Below, piece after piece: positions 60,700-61,830 of a stretch of DNA of 61,830 nucleotides. The position numbers were made by a program, and so were the translations under genes. Source of the DNA: a virus; IMG/VR virus record IMGVR_UViG_3300008111_000057, positions 1 through 61,830 of that record. One strand, written 5' to 3'. How positions within the stretch are numbered: position 1 is the stretch's first letter; every line of letters starts with the position of its first letter. The notes below the pieces were generated by a model, which was not told where the DNA came from, did not search any database, and saw nothing but the letters and a program-made list of their open reading frames with translations.

Positions 60700-60733
60700 A
60701 ATGAACAGATAACTTCAAAGAGTATAACAAAAA

Positions 60734-61057
60734 TCACCAGGGAACGCCAGATTCAGAAGTGGGGTGCAATTTGGCTTGGATCTGGTTGTGCAGTGCTTCT
60801 TCAATCGAAACAACTTGATCAACGCCAAGTGCTGCCAGGGTCCAGTTCACCACTTCTTCTTTGGTGAGTTCACTGAAAGGAGTGAAGTTATCAGGGTCGG
60901 GTTCACCAAGACCAACGCTGCCGTAACAACCGGTAGTTTCACCGTCTTCTTCCAGTGATGCAGTCCAATGGATGGTGTATACAGCGCCATCAGGACAGGT
61001 GTCACCATCAGGAAGATGACGTTCGAGGTTGGCAATATCCCAAACAGTGTTGGTCAT
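60734..61057 (-). CDS. DUF7936-like protein, paralogue 2
   Basis: 107 residues. TVWDIANLERHLPDGDTCPD, AVYTIHWTASLEEDGETTGC, GSVGLGEPDP, FTPFSELTKEEVVNWTLAAL and SGVPW at the end. The beta-rich N-terminal half plus a helical C-terminal half ending GVPW fits the DUF7936 pattern, common next to tail-fibre genes in cyanophages. Function unknown. Confidence 0.75.
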   Translation of the reverse strand: MTNTVWDIANLERHLPDGDTCPDGAVYTIHWTASLEEDGETTGCYGSVGLGEPDPDNFTPFSELTKEEVVNWTLAALGVDQVVSIEEALHNQIQAKLHPTSESGVPW

Positions 61058-61107
61058 AGTTAATGATATTTTCTTTTATTTTACCAGGGGTGATTAGTGA
61101 GTAGGGC

Positions 61108-61830
61108 TTAGATGCCTGCCGCAGTTAAACGACCTTCCAAATCTTCGATCTTCTGGAGAGCTTCCTGCAGCGCAGCGGTCAGCAGGGGCACCAGTTTGGA
61201 TTGGTCAATGCCTTGGTAGACCGGGTTGCCGTCGTCGTCCACTTCATCTTTGGTGCCAGTGGCACACTCAGGAACAATTTCCTGCGCTTCGTGAGCGATA
61301 AAGCCGTCAACGATCTTGTCTAGATCGGCAATAAAGTTAAACTGACTGGGCTTCAGTTTGTTAATGCGATCAATTGCACCCCTTAATGGAACCACATTTT
61401 CCTTTAGCCGGTAGTCGGACGACGTCGCGTATGTTGTAGCCGTTGTGGTAATGCTAACTGTTCCAACCGGAGTTCCACTAGTGCCGTTTGGGTTGGATGT
61501 ATGGAAAAATGCCAGAACATTGCTGCCATTCCTGGAAATGCTTAACGCTCCTGCTGATGACGTTGCTTCTATTCCATACCAACCGGTTGAGTTTGTTGCG
61601 GCCGTACTGGTTGTCATCAAGACGTCTTGGGTGTTCTTAATGACCATTGCCTGCGTCGGGCTGCTCGCTCCGTCGGCGGTAGTGGAGAACACTAAACGGC
61701 CCGGCATGTCGTTAGCGCCGGGGGTGCCGTCTACGACAGCTTCTATGGTTGCGCCCGATTTGTCTGCGCTTCCATCAAAACCATTAAACGTAAGACCGCC
61801 GAGATAATCTCCGTTTTGGACTATGGACGA
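61108..61830 (-). CDS. tail fibre with S74 peptidase/chaperone domain (partial at window edge)
   Basis: The frame is open to the right edge of the window. The shaft part includes DGTPGANDMPGRLVFSTTAD, a motif frequent in phage fibres. The C-terminal about 100 residues form the intramolecular chaperone: SSDYRLKENVVPLRGAIDRI, GFIAHEAQEIVPECATGTKD and LVPLLTAALQEALQKIEDLE. The Ser-Asp of SSDYRLKENV is the usual self-cleavage site. It helps fold the trimeric fibre and is then released. The main receptor-binding part is outside the window. Confidence 0.9.
   Translation of the reverse strand, partial: SSIVQNGDYLGGLTFNGFDGSADKSGATIEAVVDGTPGANDMPGRLVFSTTADGASSPTQAMVIKNTQDVLMTTSTAATNSTGWYGIEATSSAGALSISRNGSNVLAFFHTSNPNGTSGTPVGTVSITTTATTYATSSDYRLKENVVPLRGAIDRINKLKPSQFNFIADLDKIVDGFIAHEAQEIVPECATGTKDEVDDDGNPVYQGIDQSKLVPLLTAALQEALQKIEDLEGRLTAAGI

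Noticed and set aside
1-61830. Photosynthesis or carbon-metabolism host genes often carried by cyanophages
   Set aside because: I found none. Only speD, thyX and the Dps-like gene are metabolic or stress related.

Overview
This window looks like part of the genome of a tailed double-stranded DNA phage, most likely one infecting unicellular cyanobacteria. Phage identity rests on a large terminase, a portal protein, a tail fibre with a C-terminal S74 chaperone/peptidase, a two-domain lysin, a T7-type family A DNA polymerase, ThyX, a primase-SF3 helicase and several HNH endonucleases. The cyanobacterial host is an inference from tandem TTTTCCACA motifs (the cyanobacterial type of DnaA box), a phage speD, and many small genes of kinds I associate with cyanophages. 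No photosynthesis gene is present. Both ends cut through genes (portal at the left, tail fibre at the right, both on the minus strand), so the window comes from a longer, possibly circular, molecule.

Layout. 1-15.5 kb (minus): virion and packaging genes, from a 1101-residue protein of unknown function through Gly/Ala-rich proteins, a candidate small terminase, the large terminase, a membrane coiled-coil protein and the portal. 15.5-16.4 kb: divergent control region with a terminator hairpin and two DnaA-box-like repeats, the best origin candidate. 16.4-25.4 kb (plus): a run of about 27 tiny genes separated by repeated structured RNA elements. 25.5-41.2 kb (plus): PcfJ-like protein, tRNA-Leu, ThyX, Gp88-like protein, DNA polymerase, a two-OB-fold SSB, a SWIM-type zinc protein and a Gp157-like protein. 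41.3-47.0 kb (plus): small genes, a virion protein, a Dps-like protein and a 688-residue protein. 47.0-50.8 kb (minus): HNH endonuclease, tRNA-like genes, a perfect 28-bp palindrome, small basic proteins and a methyltransferase. 50.8-59.1 kb (plus): RecB-like nuclease, primase-helicase, SpeD, a broken glycosyltransferase, two HNH-like genes and a virion protein. 59.1-61.8 kb (minus): lysin, small paralogous proteins and the tail fibre. The two arms converge at 59.09 kb.

The most unusual feature is the spacer RNA. Three separate families precede start codons. (A) At 16.6-17.7 kb, a stem with a 7-nt, tRNA T-loop-like loop is followed by an invariant TGCCAC/GTGGCA hairpin. (B) At 19.5-23.9 kb, eight elements have a CTGGG/CCCAG outer helix, a variable inner hairpin and an invariant TAAGT. 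(C) At 25.1-40.1 kb, five H-type pseudoknots have one helix that changes sequence completely while keeping its pairing. Each sits 18-24 nt before an ATG, one of them in front of the SSB gene. These leaders generally lack a Shine-Dalgarno sequence and are rich in C and A. I read them as a phage-wide post-transcriptional control or RNA-processing system. The structures and the compensatory changes are visible in the sequence; the function is inference.

Other notable items: a 148-bp inverted-repeat/iteron element in two copies (21.8 and 56.4 kb), an HNH-AP2 homing endonuclease that duplicated the start of its target gene, three apparent +1 frameshifts in otherwise intact genes, tRNA genes with unusual architecture, and a phage-borne Dps-like protein.
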